The notes: a model not told the origin generated them from the letters alone. A DNA stretch of 64,000 nucleotides from Azadirachta indica (GCA_022749755.1 CM040447.1:7648545-7712544); one strand, 5' to 3'; shown: positions 24,039 to 36,635, counted from the stretch's first letter. Numbers and translations: made by a program.

Positions 24039-27000
24039 AAAACAAAAAAGCGCTTATATATATCTTCTGTCTTTAAGCTGCTTTTTCTAACTAAACCACT
24101 GTAAAATTCAAATGCGAGATATTATTAATTAGGATCTTTTTGGGTTCTGTTTTGGGGTTTTGTTACTCTATTGAAGATGATAATGAGAAGATTAGTGGGT
24201 TAATCTTTGTTTGTTTTGTTTGTTCAATTATTTTCTTGGATTGGCTTGATAAGCACTTTTTTGTAGCTTCTGGAAAGGACTTTTCGGGGGTGGTTAATGG
24301 TCTGGTGGGCCTGGTGGAGATTTGGGAAACAATTTGAGTTGTTATGGGGCAGCCCCTAAATAGCTTACTTTTATTGTCAATAAGGGGAGTCATTTTCTTT
24401 CATGTCCTCAATTTTCCTTCTTAATAGATCTAATCCAATACATTACTCATAAAATTGTTGAAACAATAGAATTTAGTTATTTTGCAATGAGAAAATAATA
24501 TTCAGGTCCCAGAATGATCATGAAGTTTTACACAAAGAAATAGTTTGTAACTCATGTCAAACAGGTCCATCATTGTATTGACACCGGAATGTGAAAGTAT
24601 TAAAAGAGATCTTTAATTATTTTAACCCAAAAAAAAAAAAAGAAAAGAACAAGAACTTATCTGATACAAGGAGGTAAATTATATCCTTACTTAAAACTTA
24701 TAAAAATATAAGGATCCTGATATTATTACAATGTAAATGGAATCATGAAAAATCATATTGTTTTCATGAAAATTACACTGTTATTTTGCATGATTATTAC
24801 ATTAAAATTAAAATCTTTATCATTTGGTAACTCTGCATATCAAAATTATTGATCCAAAATTCAAATTTTAGAAAATTGCATACAAATAGAAAGATTTCTT
24901 TTTGATATAAATGTCCCTGTGCATGATGTTACGTTGATTTTTCTCTTTTTTGGCGCATGAAATGAGTTTGATTTTGTTTGGCAACAGCTGTATTGTAAAA
25001 CCAAATATAAAAAAGAATGAGTGTGTTGCAAATGCAATAATGCAAGCAAGTTGGCTGCTACAAAATATTTAGCTGATTTCGATAGCAAGATTCTGCGGCT
25101 ATTTCTAGCTACAAGTTATAGTTTCTTTACAAAAAGATGACAAGTTAACATCATCCGGCTCAAATTTCAAAACGAAAACAAAAACCAAAAAAATTACTTC
25201 TGCTTTTGTTGCTTTCTATGTGCAAATCTTTTCTCCTACCTAAAATCAAATTGATTCAAAACCAGTTGGTTTCAAAAATGGCAATGAGAAAGTGGGAGGG
25301 AGAGATGAAGAGACGCAATCCCACATAAGAAATTGAGCATAACAAGAAAGTGTGCAAGCTGGCTGTAGATATAGATGATGCAAGATGTTTCTAGTTGTTA
25401 CAGGTGGTGAATTTGTAATAAGATAAGACCTCTGCACGAATATTGTGTTGGTTAACTGTTTGAAGTAAACTTTAACACGGTATCAAAGCCAGTTTTGATC
25501 AAGAGGTCTTGCATATGAATCACTCCACCTGATTGCATTTGCCTTCTCTATTTGTTTGTGCTAAATACATAGAATACAATGTTAAGTTCCCAGTTGACCC
25601 AAAAGCTAAAATTGTTAGTAAGTAAACACTTAGATACAAAGAAAGAAAAATTGTCAAATTGGTTCAATATGTATGACTTAAGAGTGGTTGAACTTGTAAT
25701 TCAAAAAAACAAAAGAGTGGTTGAAGTTGCACCTATGTATAGATTCAAGACTAAATTCAAATGAATTCAAATCCAATAGGTTGCCAAAAGGTCATGGGCG
25801 AAAAAAGGGAAAAAGTAAAAAGAAATTCCCAAGAAAAGCACATCCTTTTCTTCCACCAAAGCAAAAATGACAAGAGAATCAACTTTTCATTTCTTTTCTT
25901 TTCACTTTTCCCTAACACTTTCTCAGATCCAAAGGAAGCGTAAAGACATATCAATTCTATAAACAGAGGTTTCATGTGCAACAGACAAGAAGTTTCAAAA
26001 AGCATATCAATCCTTCAATCAATCCAATTATAATACAATAAGAAATGAAGTTTAATCTGCAATGCAAAGACAGAAGCAAGCAAATATTCGAATACTGTAC
26101 TTGACCTGTATATTCTTAAAAATGTAATTCAGATGTAAAATTTTTCTGATAACATGCTGTATTTACGGCAATTGAAGTAGTTATTAGATCTCTACCATGT
26201 ACAGTTTGCAGATGTATGATTGATTGACAAACTTGCTAGAAAATGAACATATAAATGATATTTCAAATGATATATACCATAGGTACAAAATTTATGTTAC
26301 ATTCTATAAGTGGAAAATATAACCCAACTAGTTCAATCAGTCAAGATGAGCAAGTACCCCAATAATGAATAGATAAGCTTCCCACTCCATATAGGCCCCA
26401 ATGAGTTGGCCAGCTACAGGTATTTCTCATTCTTTTGATAAAGGTGACTGGCTCTATTAATGGGATTTCAACCTTTCAATTCGATCCATGATTGAATGTA
26501 TTTGCGTTTCCTTGCTCTAAACTTTCTAGAAACAATTGCTATAGGGACATTCAGCAGATGAAAGGCAAGAAAGCACATGAAAAAATTAGTATGATCAAAC
26601 AATTTGGTCAACATAAAGCAGTATATTAATTGCCTGTTGATCTTTATATAACAAGTCTGTTCATTGGAGATGACATAAAGCAGTCTACTGTTTCCAGTAG
26701 ACACTGCATGTGTTATCTTGGCCATCACCAATGATATTTTGATTAGACCACAGGCTATCCAACTGATCATTATGATTAAACTAATAATTATGAGAATTCA
26801 ACAGGAAAAGGAAGTTGATGAATGTGTGTTAAGTACTATTATACAAGCTCTCCCCACAAACATTCACGGAATACGTGCCATAACACCAGAACCACTACAT
26901 CAAGAGCGTCCCTAGAGAAGCTGACACTTCAAACCTCAAAACCAGAGCATGATTTCATTTTCTCAGGTGCTGAAACAAGCATTTTGGAGTTTTTTTTTTT

Positions 27001-27325
27001 TTTTCCTTTTTACCATTGTTTTCCTCAAAGCAGGATAAATCCATTTTTTTATTTACTTAAACAAGAATATAGATGTCCTAGAGGGGAATATAAATAAGGA
27101 TTTTATAGTTTCAATTTTCACTGGGTAATTATCAAGAGATTACCAGTTATTGTCGCTCTTTTGATTTTTGTGATCCAATTATGCAAAAGGAAAGGTGCTT
27201 ACAAAGTGCTAAATAGGGAATAATCTTTTATTTATCTCAATAAATCATATTCAGGGTGGTCAGCAGACTCACTTGAACTACAAAGGCTCCTCATATATTT
27301 CCTAACAATTGAACTCGGATTGTTT
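24039..27325. other. HIPP 3' UTR and convergent intergenic region
   Basis: HIPP and the FKBP gene converge here. The first ~350 bases are likely HIPP 3' UTR and roughly the last 200 the FKBP 3' UTR. Open frames on both strands are short and lack family resemblance. Contains a probable Copia LTR remnant, annotated separately. Confidence 0.5.
25290..25540 (+). mobile_element. Probable solo LTR or LTR end of a Copia-type retrotransposon
   Basis: The sequence AATCCCACATAAGAAATTGAG, then GATGCAAGATGTTTCTAGTT, then a terminal AACA followed by CGGTATCAAAGCCAG is the layout of a Copia LTR and its primer-binding site (tRNA-Met type: TGGTATCAGAGCC). The PBS has two or so mismatches to the usual form. 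No gag/pol remains follow, so it is a truncated fragment. Ends are approximate. Confidence 0.4.
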
Positions 27326-29357
27326 TCATTTGCGATTCCCTGAGTAGATGCCAACAAAATTAATATCATAGACAAGAGTTGCATTGGCAGGTATATTACA
27401 GTCACCTACACAAAAAAGAAAATGTGTGTCAGTCTTCAATAATTGCTACTAAAATAAATATTTTCTTCAACAATATTGTAGTCTTCAACAAAATTAATTT
27501 CCATTTAGTACTTAATATTGTAGTATTTTCTTCAACAAGCATCAGGAATATTATCAGATATGATAATTGTTCAAAACGTGTAAAACATTGTTGCTTGTTG
27601 AGGCAAATTTAGTAATACATGAACCACACCTGAAAAGCATCCAGCAGGTTCTGGCCCATATGCTAACTCTGGTGGAATTTGAAGCTTGCGTTTTCCACCT
27701 GAATGAAATTAGAGTGAAAATTTTGTAAGACATTTGAAACTAATGTACAAAATGAGAATATGCAGAAGTCTATTTATAGTCTTTAAAATCATACCTGCAA
27801 GCATCGGAGGAACTCCTTCACCTCCAAGGATGCCCTGATCCAATCCCTTAATGACCTGGACACAAATATGTGCATATGTTATGTATGTTAAAATTGAAAA
27901 TGAATTAACAATGAGAGAAAGGAACAAGAAAAATGTCAAGATCAATGTGGTTTGCTCACAACAGCTTGCATCCACAAACAGGATATGTAATTTCTACGAT
28001 GATCATAATACACGTCATCTTAATTTCACATTCCATTTCATACAAACCAGAGTTCCGTAATTTCCAAATGTTTTCACAGAAACAAGCATAACGTATGTTG
28101 AGGCTGCTTTGCTATAAGTAACTTCTACAAGAATACTAAAATCTTCGAAGGCTTAGCACATGCACATAGATGCAAATGCATTTTAAAATAATGTATTACT
28201 CCAAGAATCGACAATGTTTGTTTTCAAGCATGCATTGATTTGTACTTCTACTATAGATTTTAGACCTTTAATTTACATTAACACTCCCAAGATTGAAAAG
28301 TAGACTAACTGGATTGAACATTTGTTTAACAAGTTAGACAAATTTTGTACCTTGCCGACTCCAATTCGCATGGTAAGTGGTCTACCACGCTTATAGCTGC
28401 TATCAAAGATTCTCCCATCAGCAAATCTTGCAGTGTAATGAACCTATATCAATTTACAAGCTCAAAAATTTACTGACTGTGTCTCACATAATACAACTGA
28501 AAAACAGAGGAAAGTTGATAAACTGAGTTTGAAATGCTATAAAGGCTGTTTATTTATGTATTCAAACACTGTTTTTACATTTTCAAAAGCCAGCAACGGC
28601 AGGAAATATCCATGTTTGGTTTCATGTTTTGCAAAATTTGCTTTGAAAGACAGAATGGATTGTTTTCCACCATTTTCGGAAACATGTTGTCTAAACTAAT
28701 GAGAGTTTTTTACTGGAAACAACTGCTTATTCAAGTTCTCAAAATTCAGGGCAGGGATGCTCCAAAAGTTTCTCATTTCAAAAGGCTACTTTTAACAAGC
28801 ACATATTTTACACAAAATTTCGTAAACGTTACCAAACCCACACTTAATAGGAATCGCAATCAACCAGGATCAAAGCAAGAAGTAAATAAAACAAGACTAC
28901 CCAATAACAAGAAATTCAATCCAACCCAATCCAATATGAATCCAAACCCCAAATCAATAGTTTGAGAGAAACAAAACAAAATTAACCAGAAGAAAAAAGG
29001 AAAAAGGAGAATCTTTTAAAAACTCACATTGATAAGCTCACCATGCGGAGCTTCAACGCCAGACCCAGGAGAAATATCACAGAAACCAAGGCCAGTGCGA
29101 GCGAAGCTGAACTCACATGGAGGATCTGCAGTAGTGGCGTAGTACTCAATCCTGGTTGCATCAGCTTCTAATGGCGTTAAAGCAATGACTGAAGAAGCTA
29201 AAAGCCCAATACCCACATCAAATAAGCGCTTTTTTGGGTCGAAAGAAAGCTGCTTTTGCCTGTGTGATTGTGAGGACAAACGGCAAGAAGAAGAAGAAGA
29301 AGAAGAGGTGGATGAAATGAGTGTTGGTTTAGAGGAAAGCAGAGAAACTGCCGCCAT
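27326..29357 (-). CDS. FKBP16-4: FKBP16-4-type peptidyl-prolyl cis-trans isomerase, chloroplast lumen
   Basis: Seen: five exons on the minus strand, 29028-29357, 28351-28443, 27795-27855, 27630-27698 and 27326-27405, giving 210 residues. The N terminus is Ser-rich (transit-peptide-like; the serine run is an AGA-type microsatellite in DNA), followed by a hydrophobic segment ending ALTPLEADA, typical of a lumenal targeting domain. The FKBP domain follows, with HYTARFADGRIFDSSY, IGVGKVIKGLDQGILG and KLQIPPELAYG. Two cysteine pairs are visible: Cys81/Cys93 (CEFSFARTGLGFC) and Cys182/Cys187 (CFSGDC). Known: FKBPs isomerise prolyl bonds; the lumenal FKBP13 has equivalent redox-sensitive disulfides. 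The GPEPAGCFSGDCNIP segment and the flanking sequence match FKBP16-4. I see no twin-arginine, only KKR before the hydrophobic core. Confidence 0.92.
28614..28837. mobile_element. Possible MITE in FKBP intron 1
   Basis: The ends are imperfect inverted repeats: GTTTGGTTTCATGTTTTGC at the left and, in reverse complement, GTTTGGTAACGTTTACG at the right, both continuing into AAAATTT/AAATTTT. Length about 224 bp, no coding function. The target duplication is not evident, so the family is uncertain. Confidence 0.35.
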
Positions 29358-30096
29358 TTTTTGAGTTGAGAGCCTGCAGAAGTAACTGAAGTGTGTGCTG
29401 TCTGTAAGGATTTGTGAAAAAAAAAAAAATCGGATATTGAAGTGGGCCCCAAGTTTTGAGAAGATTTTGGACCGTACGATGTGGATAAGGGGTTGATTAA
29501 CCTTGCTGATGATTGTGAAAATTAGAATCTGTTTGTTGATTATATACCATTAATATGTGAGATATTTTATTCAGATTATTTTTTTCCTAATGTTTTTAAA
29601 TTGATTGGTCTTAGCATTAAAATGATATTTTTTAAACGAAAAACGTATAAAAAAGTTTTTGATATTATAAATTAAAACAAATGAAAGTTGTTTCGTGAGA
29701 AAAAAATATAATTAATGTTCAAAATGTTAAAAATAATAGAAATTTATGTTTCACTTTCTTAGTTATATTTAATTTTACTTAACTTCAAAGGTACATTCAA
29801 TTAAATTATTTGACAAATACTCAATTTATATTTGATAGTTGACATTTATCTATCATTTATTTTTTAATAATATTTAACGTTTAATAATTATATATATATA
29901 TATAAATGTATGTATACATATTAAAATTGATTTCTAATTTGAAAATTACATGAAGTTTATAATTATACATGTAAATGATGTTTAGGGCTTCTATATTATA
30001 TTATCATATAAACAAGAATTTGCTTTGCTTGCTTAAAATTAAAAAAAAAATGATTTAGAAAAATAAACAAGAAAAGAGTTTTCCCACACTATATTT
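29358..30096. other. FKBP promoter region and MADS 3' flank
   Basis: The probable FKBP 5' UTR and promoter lie just above 29357; the remainder is AT-rich (including an AT run at about 29888-29905). No further gene is seen. Confidence 0.5.
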
Positions 30097-33000
30097 TCAA
30101 AGCTCATAAAGTAAATTGTTCATATCCTCCAAGCTTAAATCTTCTGCCCACTTTAAATAATCCATGTCCCAGAAATTGTTTACTTCCTTGTTACTTGCTT
30201 CTCCTTTCACAGCCTGCTCAAAAAATAAATTAATTAAAAATTTTAATAAATATTTTAAAAACTAATCAGTTTAGTAAATTAATTAACTTTAAGATAAGTA
30301 TTTTTCTCAAAATGAATATATATTGAAGATAAGAAGCCAAACAAACAATTGTACTTAACTGATTCACATTAGGCAATGGGTTCACTTGAGTTGGAGCTGT
30401 ATCACCACCACCATTGTTGCCATTGTTGCTGTTGTTGTTGGCAACAAAAATATTATCATCGTCGTCGTTGTTGTTATTATAATCGTTGTTACTTATAATA
30501 CCAGCGACGATGTTTTCAACGTCAATATTGGTCAAATCAAAGAGTCCGCACTCCAGAGAAGATAAAACCCTATAACAACATTGAGGTAAACTAATTAATT
30601 AATTACTTTTTAAGACTATGATTAACATATATAATAATATATGATATTCTTTTAAAAATTTTTTTGTAGACAAATTAATTAATAAATTTGCATTACCTCT
30701 CAGAGTTCAAAGGTAGATTGTTGTCGTAATTGATACCTGAATTCTGAGCATAGAAATTGATAGTCTCGTTAGTGTTTGCTGGAAAGTTATAAGAATTAAA
30801 AGTTTGATGGGAGGTTAAAAAATAAATTACCCAATTGTTTTCTGATATATATATATATTTATATATATATATATATAGAATCACCTGGATTTTTGAATTG
30901 GGGTGATGCTGATCAGGAAATTGGTTGATTTCCGGAGCTAAAGTTGAGCATAAATTGGAAGGGAAACTTGGTGCTGCTTCTTCAGGAATTGAGATATTTT
31001 GTGTGAAGTTGTTGGAATTTCCAGCAGCATCAGCTGTTCCATAATTACAAGCTGATGTTGGTGTTCCACTCATAACTTGAGCTAACAGTTCTTGAAATGA
31101 ACCACCCTCCGATAAGCTTGATGATGTACAGCAATTAATTTAATTTACAGGTTCAATTCTTCACGTGAAATATGATTAAATAATGATTCAATTTTTATAT
31201 AAATATAATCTCTGATATTATAATATCAATCCAAATTCAGAATGGTCCGTAAACGTCAAACATATTTCAGACTATTTCAACTATGTCTCCGGATAAATGA
31301 GATATCTAATAATAAAAAGTAATTATGAGTAGTGATATATAATTGCATATGTTTATACATATACATACACACTATTCGGAGCAATCCGAGGATCTTTTTG
31401 ATTTGGAAGCAACTTCAAACTAGGGTTTTCCCTTCTCCAGCTCAGACATAATTAACTCATCGGATTCCTTGGATTTGTAAGAATTTTGATTCCCATCTTT
31501 CCTTTCCTTCTCCACCTTATTCTTCTGCTGATAATTAATTAATTATACATACATAATCATTGTTAATTAATTAACATTAATTCCGCAGAATAAAAATTAG
31601 TTTCTTTTAATTTAATTTATAATTATATATAAATTAAATACTTGAAGGCGGAATTTTTTGTATTTTCTTGGAGTACCCACCAGTTCTCTCTGCAAAAATT
31701 GAAAAAAAAAGAAAAATTTAGAGAAAATTCATAGAGAATTGATGTTAATAAATTGGAGATGGAGGAAGAGATTATTACTTTTCTTTTCTGGACATTTTGC
31801 AAATTAGTCTTCAGGTTTCTTTCCAGCCAAACAAGTTGAGATGGTAAAATATCTTCTACAGATTCTGGCTCATAAAACCTTACAAGAAAGACTTCCAAAT
31901 ATTTAGAGAGAAGTGGCAAAATTTTCGGGATTTTAACTTTTATGAAAATAATATTGTGGGTAATAATAATAAAAGCATTGTTTGTTAATTAAATAAATAA
32001 GTGTATACAATTATTTTATTGTAATATTACTAATAATCTTACTTGACCCTGTTGTTTAGTATTTCTACATCCAAGCTTCCCTTCTTTATTCGTAGCTCAA
32101 TGTCCTAATAATAAAAACAAAGTCAAAATCAAAAGTGAGCAATTAATTATAAATTAACATTAATTAATCACAAAATTAATGAAGATTAATAGTTGATGTG
32201 CTACTTACTTTGATTCTGTGTAGAACAAGTGTAAGTCCAATTGAGAGTCCGAATGGCATTCGTAGCAAGATTAAATGGTTATCACAATGTATCATAAATA
32301 TTTAACAAAAATAAAGGAAAATAGTTAATAAAATAGAGAAATTTTACAAATGTATTTATTATTTTAGAGGGGTATTATCACATACCTCCCTTAAAGTATC
32401 AAAATTATCACTTAAATAGAAAGTATTAGAATTATATCATATACCTCTCCTAACTGTTACTTGATTAGGACCAATATATACAGTTATTGAAAATACTCTC
32501 ATCTCTATTATTTTTATTAAAAAGTAATTTCACACACTTCTTAAATTTGTATTTTTTTGCGTGTGCATGTTCTTGCCATCTGTTAGATAAGTACTCAATT
32601 TAAAGCAAATTCTATAATCGGAATAGATAAGGTGTAGGTCTAAATTTTTATGGAAAGGATGGGTTAATGTGTTTTCTATTGTTAGAAACTATTTATTTTC
32701 ATAATATGAAAAGGATGGGTTAATGGAAGAATGGATTTCTCATATACCTAGTGATCAAGAGGTTGAAGTCTTTTCCCAATAAACTCTTTTTTATTCACAA
32801 TCACAAGGCTCTTAAGTGTTTTTGCCTTACGAAAAATTCAAAGCCAAGGGTAATAGCAAAAATGTTGGACAACAACACATCTCTTAAAGCTATTAAGTTT
32901 TAGGACTATGAAATTGTTAAATTTTTTACTTGAACTTGCACAAGCTCCGTCATCTTTAAGAATTTGGTATACACATTTGTCCAAATCTTGTTTCCTTCTC

Positions 33001-34479
33001 GGATGAAGGGTTGTACTTGAAGGATGCCTCATCCAACCACAAATGTACACCTCTCTTCAACATTTAGCAATTATTGATTGCCCTAGTATAACATCTTTCC
33101 CTGAGCATGGTTATCTCACCAACATTCTTTCCTTTGCGATCTGAAATCCGAAGATTAAGCCGTTGTTTGTCTAGGGATTGCATAGATTTACCATTATGAC
33201 ACGAGTTGACTTAGTCTTATCTAGTCATTTTTACTATTTACCTTTGAAGTTGACGGTCAATTATAATGTTAGGGAAGTATGTGATACAATCCTCATATTT
33301 CTTATTTAAGTGATAGTTGTTAATATTTCAGGGAGGCATGTGATAATAGCCCTACTTTTAGTTAATAAATATTGCAAATTAGTCACTTAAGTCTTGATAT
33401 TTGCAAAAATATAAAAAAAATAACTTTGTCAATGAAAGTAATTTAACCTTGATATGAAAATTTCTTAAAAATACTTTTAATATTTTGAAAAATATCACTT
33501 CATAATTTTCACACATTAGACACAAATGTTTTTGATATTTTCAGAATTGTTAGGAAAATTATAAAGATGACTTAACGGACTTAAGTGACTAAGTTACAAA
33601 GCTTACGGGCCATAGTAATAATTCTCAAATTATTAGGGACAGTTTATAACTAAGCAGAGTATGTAATTTTTAAGTATTAACCAAAAATCACGATTTATGA
33701 GAGTTCAACACCTATATATCTAAACAGACACGTAAATTTGACATTTCACTACAGTATTGGCCCACGTGGAGACGAGTAAAAATTGCAAACATAGGTCGAA
33801 ACGACAATCATCAAAGGTAAAAACGGCATGAGGAGGAAGAGAGAACGAACTGATTCTTGATGTAATGCATCTTGCTTTCATCGCCATTGATACGATCAAG
33901 CTGCTTCAGCTGCTGTGGCATGTGCAACGCACTTGTCTCTGCGGCAAGAAGTAAGATTAGTTCTCAAAAATTTCATTTCTGAGAAAATATAAATCAATTT
34001 TATTAATCAAACAAAATAATCTAAAAAAATGTACCTTATAATTCTTCATTTCACTAATTTTAACAAAATCTCAAATTTGTTAGTTGAAAGAATAAAATAT
34101 TAAAAAATAAATTAAAATTTTTGTTTAAAAAATGAATACTTACTGAAATATTTTTTCTATTGAAAGATCGAGATAACGTTGAATCAACTTTTCAATTCTA
34201 AAACATAAAGAAAAAAATTATTTATATGATCAAATAGCACATAAAATATTATAAAATTTAACAAAATAAAAATAAATTTAACCTTTTAAACCTTTCTCGA
34301 CTAGAAAATTTGGTAGGAAGACTTTGTTTGGAGGGTGAGAAAGTGATAAGAGCAATATCTGTACCACAAGCGATTGAAACTTCTCGGGCTTTTTTGATTA
34401 AACTACTTTTTCTTTTATTATAAGTCACTTGACATGTTTTCTTACCTTCAATTTTCTTGATTTCAATTTTCTTACCCAT
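30097..34479 (-). CDS. MIKC*-like MADS-box transcription factor (multi-exon model, C-terminal half uncertain)
   Basis: Seen: on the minus strand the first exon 34292-34479 encodes a MADS domain (MGKKIEIKKIEGKKTCQVTY, then KRKSSLIKKAREVSIACGTD). In-frame exons follow at 34144-34197, 34035-34053, 33851-33936, 32209-32215 (7 nt), 32043-32104, 31779-31878, 31642-31689, 31421-31527, 30697-31116, 30368-30569 and 30097-30213, about 469 residues. Exon 31779-31878 (KFYEPESVEDILPSQLVWLE) resembles the EP-type K-region of pollen MIKC* proteins. The C-terminal half is acidic/Asn-rich (an N-rich tract near 30400-30480) and ends WAEDLSLEDMNNLLYEL, plausibly an activation domain. Known: MIKC* proteins act mainly in pollen. 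Uncertain: the 7-nt exon, the weak donor at 31421, and an AT microsatellite at 30850-30880 inside the 30697-31116 exon. The intron at 32216-33850 holds a transposon. Confidence 0.6.
30850..30880. repeat. AT microsatellite within the proposed MADS exon
   Basis: A run of AT dinucleotides with one TTT interruption. If the exon is continuous it would encode an improbable Tyr/Ile-rich stretch; alternatively it marks an intron whose splice phase I could not reconcile. Confidence 0.75.
32361..33361. mobile_element. Mutator-like TIR element inside the MADS intron, carrying an NB-LRR fragment
   Basis: The left end (GGGTATTATCACATACCTCC, from about 32370) and the right end in reverse complement (GGGCTATTATCACATGCCTC) are inverted repeats ending at about 33352. 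Both ends repeat the CACATACCTCC-type motif about 70 bp inside, as in the element at 3017-4125. Flanks TTATTTTAG and TACTTTTAG are a candidate 9-bp target duplication with two mismatches. No transposase is present. The interior carries a resistance-gene-like fragment (next feature). Confidence 0.65.
32855..33200 (+). pseudogene. Decayed NB-LRR (CNL-type) leucine-rich-repeat fragment captured in the element
   Basis: Translated on the plus strand in one frame, the DNA reads NTSLKAIKF-stop-DYEIVKFF, then SLQHLAIIDCPSITSFPEHG, YLTNILSFAI-stop-NPKIKPLF and GLHRFT. These match the LRR pattern of coiled-coil NB-LRR resistance proteins (xxLQxLxIxDCPSIxSFPExGxPTNLxSLxI). Stops occur where Trp, Arg or Ser would be expected. 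It is a fragment only, with no NB-ARC part, and cannot make a product. Confidence 0.6.
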
Positions 34480-36343
34480 AATTGTAAAGAGAAGAAGAAA
34501 AGCTAAAGGGAAGAAGAGGTAATTGAAGAAGAAGAAATGAGACTCGTTTCGATTTATTATCTATGGATTTTTTTTTTTTCTCAGGCTTTTATCAATGGGT
34601 TTTGCAGGTAGGCCTAAAAGGCCATTTCAAAAAGTAACATGAAGTTTTGGAGGCATTAACGTGAGTGATTTGCCAACTTAAAAGGGATTAAGTATGTGTG
34701 TGCTAGATCTGAATTGAAATAGCTGCAATCCCCTTTAAGCAACCACTGAATAGACGACACGTCAACTCTCAACAGACCAACTTCCATCAAGAGATAATAT
34801 ATTGTACATTCAAAACTTTGAATTTTGAAACATGTATTAAATTTTTGTTCTTTTTTTTTTTTGGTTTTGGGGTCATTTTCGAAATCAAGGAAACCGCAAT
34901 TTTAATGTGTTTTTTCATTGGCTAAATGATTGATTGTACATTATTATACATGGTGCGCGTTACATATGAACAAAACCATAATAAAGTTAACTAATACGTG
35001 GCAGTTTATATTTTGAATGGAAATGAATCTCGATGATTCATCAGTTATACGAGGCACACAAATCAACTTCGTGCTCATTTGATTTGACTCTTTTATAGAG
35101 TGAAGAATTTTTTAATGGTAAAAATTTTTTAATGTCGTGTAATGGATAATAAAAAATTTTTTTTAAATTTAAAAAAATTATTTTTTTAAAATTTAAAAAA
35201 ATTATTTTTTTATTAAAAAATTTAAAATTTAAATTTTTGACAGTAAAATTTTTTTAATTTTTTTAAAAGATAAAATTGTATAAAATACCCTTACTTTATT
35301 TTAAAAATTTTACGTTATTTTTTTAAAATAAAACATTAAAAATTTATCAATTAAAGTAATCATTCAAATTTTCTCAAAAATCATTTGTAACAAGTAAATG
35401 ATTAATAAATTTTTATTAAAAATTTTATTTATAAAAATTGTACGAGTAAAAATTTTACTTTAAAAAATTCTATTTAAAAAGTTATATCAAACGGATCCGA
35501 ATTCGTCTCCTTCCAGTTCATGCTACGCTTCCAGTAGTTGCACAATGAGTTGATGGTTGAACTTGCGAGCATAGGCGGTCAAAGGTACAAACGTATATGC
35601 TGCAACAATTTTTGGCATACGAAACTATTAATTGGTGTATGCTTCTGAGCTAATTATCTAACGGCTCATTACCCTAATTACCAAATTAAAGATAGAAAAA
35701 TTCTTTGATAATTTTGTAATTTTATCTTCTATTATTTTGTGCTTGAGTTAATATTTTTTTTTATTATTATCATAATTACAAAAAAAAATTATTATGTACA
35801 CGTGTAAATACTGATTCATTTATTTTTTGATCGAATGATGACAAAAAACTTCTTTTTAATGATTTATGAATTTAAATTTTTATTAATTTGTCGTGGAGTT
35901 GTTAATTTATCAAAACAATATTTTGTCATGTATGCTAAAATAATCATTGTCATATTAATTATCCTAACGACGAAATAAATTTTTTATGAATGATTTACTA
36001 AGATAATGACAAATATTAAATAATCTATTTATGTATAATGTTGAATAATTTTTGTAAATTTTTTTATTTTATTTGTTCAAAATAATGATAAAAAAGTTTT
36101 TTGATCATGTATGCATGTAAATAGTGATTCATATATTTATGGAACGATGACGAAAATAATTACTGTGTATATATAAATAATTTAACATTATTTATTGTGA
36201 CAATAAAATATATCTTTTAAGAATGATATAGAAATAGTGAAAAGGAATAACTTATTTTTAGTCTTCGTTAATAAACTCTTTACAAACATCTCACTAGAAA
36301 ATTAGTTAATTGATTTATCAAATTATTATTTATCGTATATATA
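34480..36343. other. MADS upstream region and AT-rich spacer
   Basis: Contains the MADS promoter and leader just above 34479 and then AT-rich DNA. About 35070-35497 looks like an AT-rich fold-back element (left TTTGATTTGACTCTTTTATAG; right, in reverse complement, GTTTGATATAACTTTTTAAATAG), but I could not set its target duplication. No gene is seen. Confidence 0.45.
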
Positions 36344-36635
36344 TAATTAACCAGGAGAATGTTCCATTCTTCTTTGATTTTTGAGCTAACATCTCATTAC
36401 TCTTATATTTTTTTTAATATCCTATCATTCTCTTAACTTCTGATTTTATCTTTTAGTATTTTGAATATTTTTGATTTAATCATTTTGTAATTGAAACATG
36501 AACTAATTGAATTAAAGAGTAAAATAAAAAAAAAATTAGAATTAAAAGGGTGATAGGATATTAAAAAAAATATAGGGAGATAATAAAGTATTGGCTCAAA
36601 AATTATGAGACAATAAACATTCTCCCTAATTAACC
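36344..36635. mobile_element. Fold-back MITE with long inverted repeats and 8-9 bp target duplication
   Basis: TAATTAACC occurs at 36344-36352 and 36627-36635. Between them (36353-36626, 274 bp) the left arm AGGAGAATGTTC, TTTTTGAGCTAACATCTCAT and TTTTTTTAATATCCTATCA is mirrored by the right arm in reverse complement: GGGAGAATGTTT, TTTTTGAGCCAATACTTTAT and TTTTTTTAATATCCTATCA. The arms are about 110 bp each, leaving a short loop. The duplication length fits hAT- or Mutator-type MITEs. No coding capacity. Confidence 0.75.

Noticed and set aside
25757..26005. Overlapping frames on both strands near 25760-26005.
   Set aside because: Both translate to repetitive Lys/Phe-rich sequence typical of A/T-rich DNA, with no homology that I recognise.
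28612..28965. 117-residue frame upstream in the FKBP intron.
   Set aside because: It coincides with a MITE-like sequence and lies within the intron of a well-supported gene on the other strand.
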